Origin: Acidobacteriota bacterium
Lineage (GTDB): Bacteria > Acidobacteriota > Vicinamibacteria > Vicinamibacterales > UBA823
Assembly: GCA_002720285.1 (NCBI GenBank)
Contig: PBHT01000037.1
Span: 1-5,855 of the forward strand
Length of the DNA: 5,855 nt
Reading direction: 5' to 3'
In this document: positions 5,421 through 5,855 of the stretch, piece after piece
Position numbering within the stretch: the stretch's first letter is position 1
How the letters are laid out: each line of letters opens with the position of its first letter
Program-made: the position numbers and the translations under genes
Notes under the pieces: generated by a model
What the model was told of the DNA's origin: nothing
Databases searched by the model: none
The model's input: only the letters and a program-made list of their open reading frames with translations

Positions 5421-5855
5421 TCAAACGACCCTGGGCTCGGGAATAGGAATGATAAACCGACCACCAGCCTCGGCGTAGTCGCGCTGTTGTCGCCTGATTT
5501 CCTCTTCGAAGTTCCACGCGAGGACGAACGCAAAATCAGCTTCACGTTCACGGAGGGCCTCCACCGGAAGCACTGGCAGGTGCGTGCCTGGAGTATAGTG
5601 GCCAATCTTCATGGGGTTTTGATCAACCGTGAACGACACGAGTTGAGTGTCAATGCCGCAGTAGTTAAGTAGAGTGTTCCCTTTCGCCGGCGCACCATAG
5701 CCCGCAACCACCTTGCCATCAGATTTGAGCTTTTCTAGTAGACGGCGAATAGCTTGTCGATTCAAAGCTACGTCAGCTGCAAATCGCTCATAGCGGTCCA
5801 TGTTTTCGAACCCTGCTTCGGTCTCCGCCGCAGCATAATCAAGAACGGCATCTGC
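5421..5855 (-). CDS. Sugar C-methyltransferase (TylC3/NovU/TcaB9 type), C-terminal part, N-terminus off right edge
   Basis: The frame is open from the right edge to TGA at 5421-5423, giving 144 residues. ATG 5801 is internal: the frame continues in register upstream with family-like sequence (ADAVLDYAAAETEAGFEN). The visible part is the C-terminal domain (Methyltransf_14 type) of SAM-dependent sugar C-methyltransferases: VAGYGAPAKGNTLLNYCG (50-67), FTVDQNPMKIG (75-85), PGTHLPV (89-95), LAWNF (112-116) and the end PIPEPRVV (137-144). Full proteins have about 400 residues, with a zinc-binding N-terminal part and a central SAM-binding domain; both would lie outside the window. Known members methylate C-3 of NDP-4-keto deoxy sugars. 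With rfbF and rfbG nearby, a CDP-4-keto-6-deoxy sugar is a likely substrate, though a dTDP sugar made by genes outside the window cannot be excluded. Confidence 0.9.
   Translation of the reverse strand, partial: ADAVLDYAAAETEAGFENMDRYERFAADVALNRQAIRRLLEKLKSDGKVVAGYGAPAKGNTLLNYCGIDTQLVSFTVDQNPMKIGHYTPGTHLPVLPVEALREREADFAFVLAWNFEEEIRRQQRDYAEAGGRFIIPIPEPRVV

Noticed and set aside
5421..5801. A complete 126-residue protein starting at ATG 5801
   Set aside because: The frame continues upstream to the window edge with family-like sequence, and the domain is the C-terminal part of a larger C-methyltransferase. The Met is internal.

Overview
This window reads as part of a surface-polysaccharide (O-antigen, EPS or glycan) sugar-nucleotide cluster from a bacterium of moderate GC content. 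No gene fixes the taxon. The rfb-type genes suggest a Gram-negative-like envelope, and the DUF4330 protein points to lineages such as Cyanobacteria, Acidobacteria, Planctomycetes or their uncultured relatives. I see no transposase, integrase, tRNA, rRNA or CRISPR array. All seven supported genes lie on the minus strand, so transcription runs from the right edge to the left edge. Both edges cut through a gene.

In transcription order: (1) the C-terminal part of a sugar C-methyltransferase (5855-5421); (2) a SnoaL/NTF2-fold protein (5389-4943), 31 bases later; (3) a noncoding stretch of about 310 bases with a perfect 17-bp palindrome and smaller inverted repeats; (4) a winged-helix regulator with a C-terminal Rossmann-like domain (4630-4049); (5) a methyltransferase with an N-terminal Trm112-like zinc ribbon (4003-2906); (6) rfbF, glucose-1-phosphate cytidylyltransferase (2906-2109); (7) rfbG, CDP-glucose 4,6-dehydratase (2112-1105); (8) a 279-base spacer with no convincing gene; (9) a membrane-anchored DUF4330 protein with an Ig-like (IPT/TIG-type) segment, running off the left edge (825-1).

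Genes 5 to 7 are tightly coupled: the methyltransferase stop and rfbF start share one base (TAATG), and the rfbF stop and rfbG start overlap by four bases (ATGA). RfbF makes CDP-glucose from glucose-1-phosphate and CTP, and RfbG converts it to CDP-4-keto-6-deoxyglucose. No RfbH-type 3-dehydratase is visible in the window. A sugar C-methyltransferase of the TylC3/NovU type lies upstream, so a plausible product is a CDP-linked C-methylated 6-deoxy sugar rather than a classical 3,6-dideoxyhexose. The regulator between the two gene groups, with the palindrome upstream of it, may control the lower group. That control is inference. The most interesting points are the regulator plus palindrome, the unusual enzyme set, and the DUF4330/Ig-like protein with an internal repeat.
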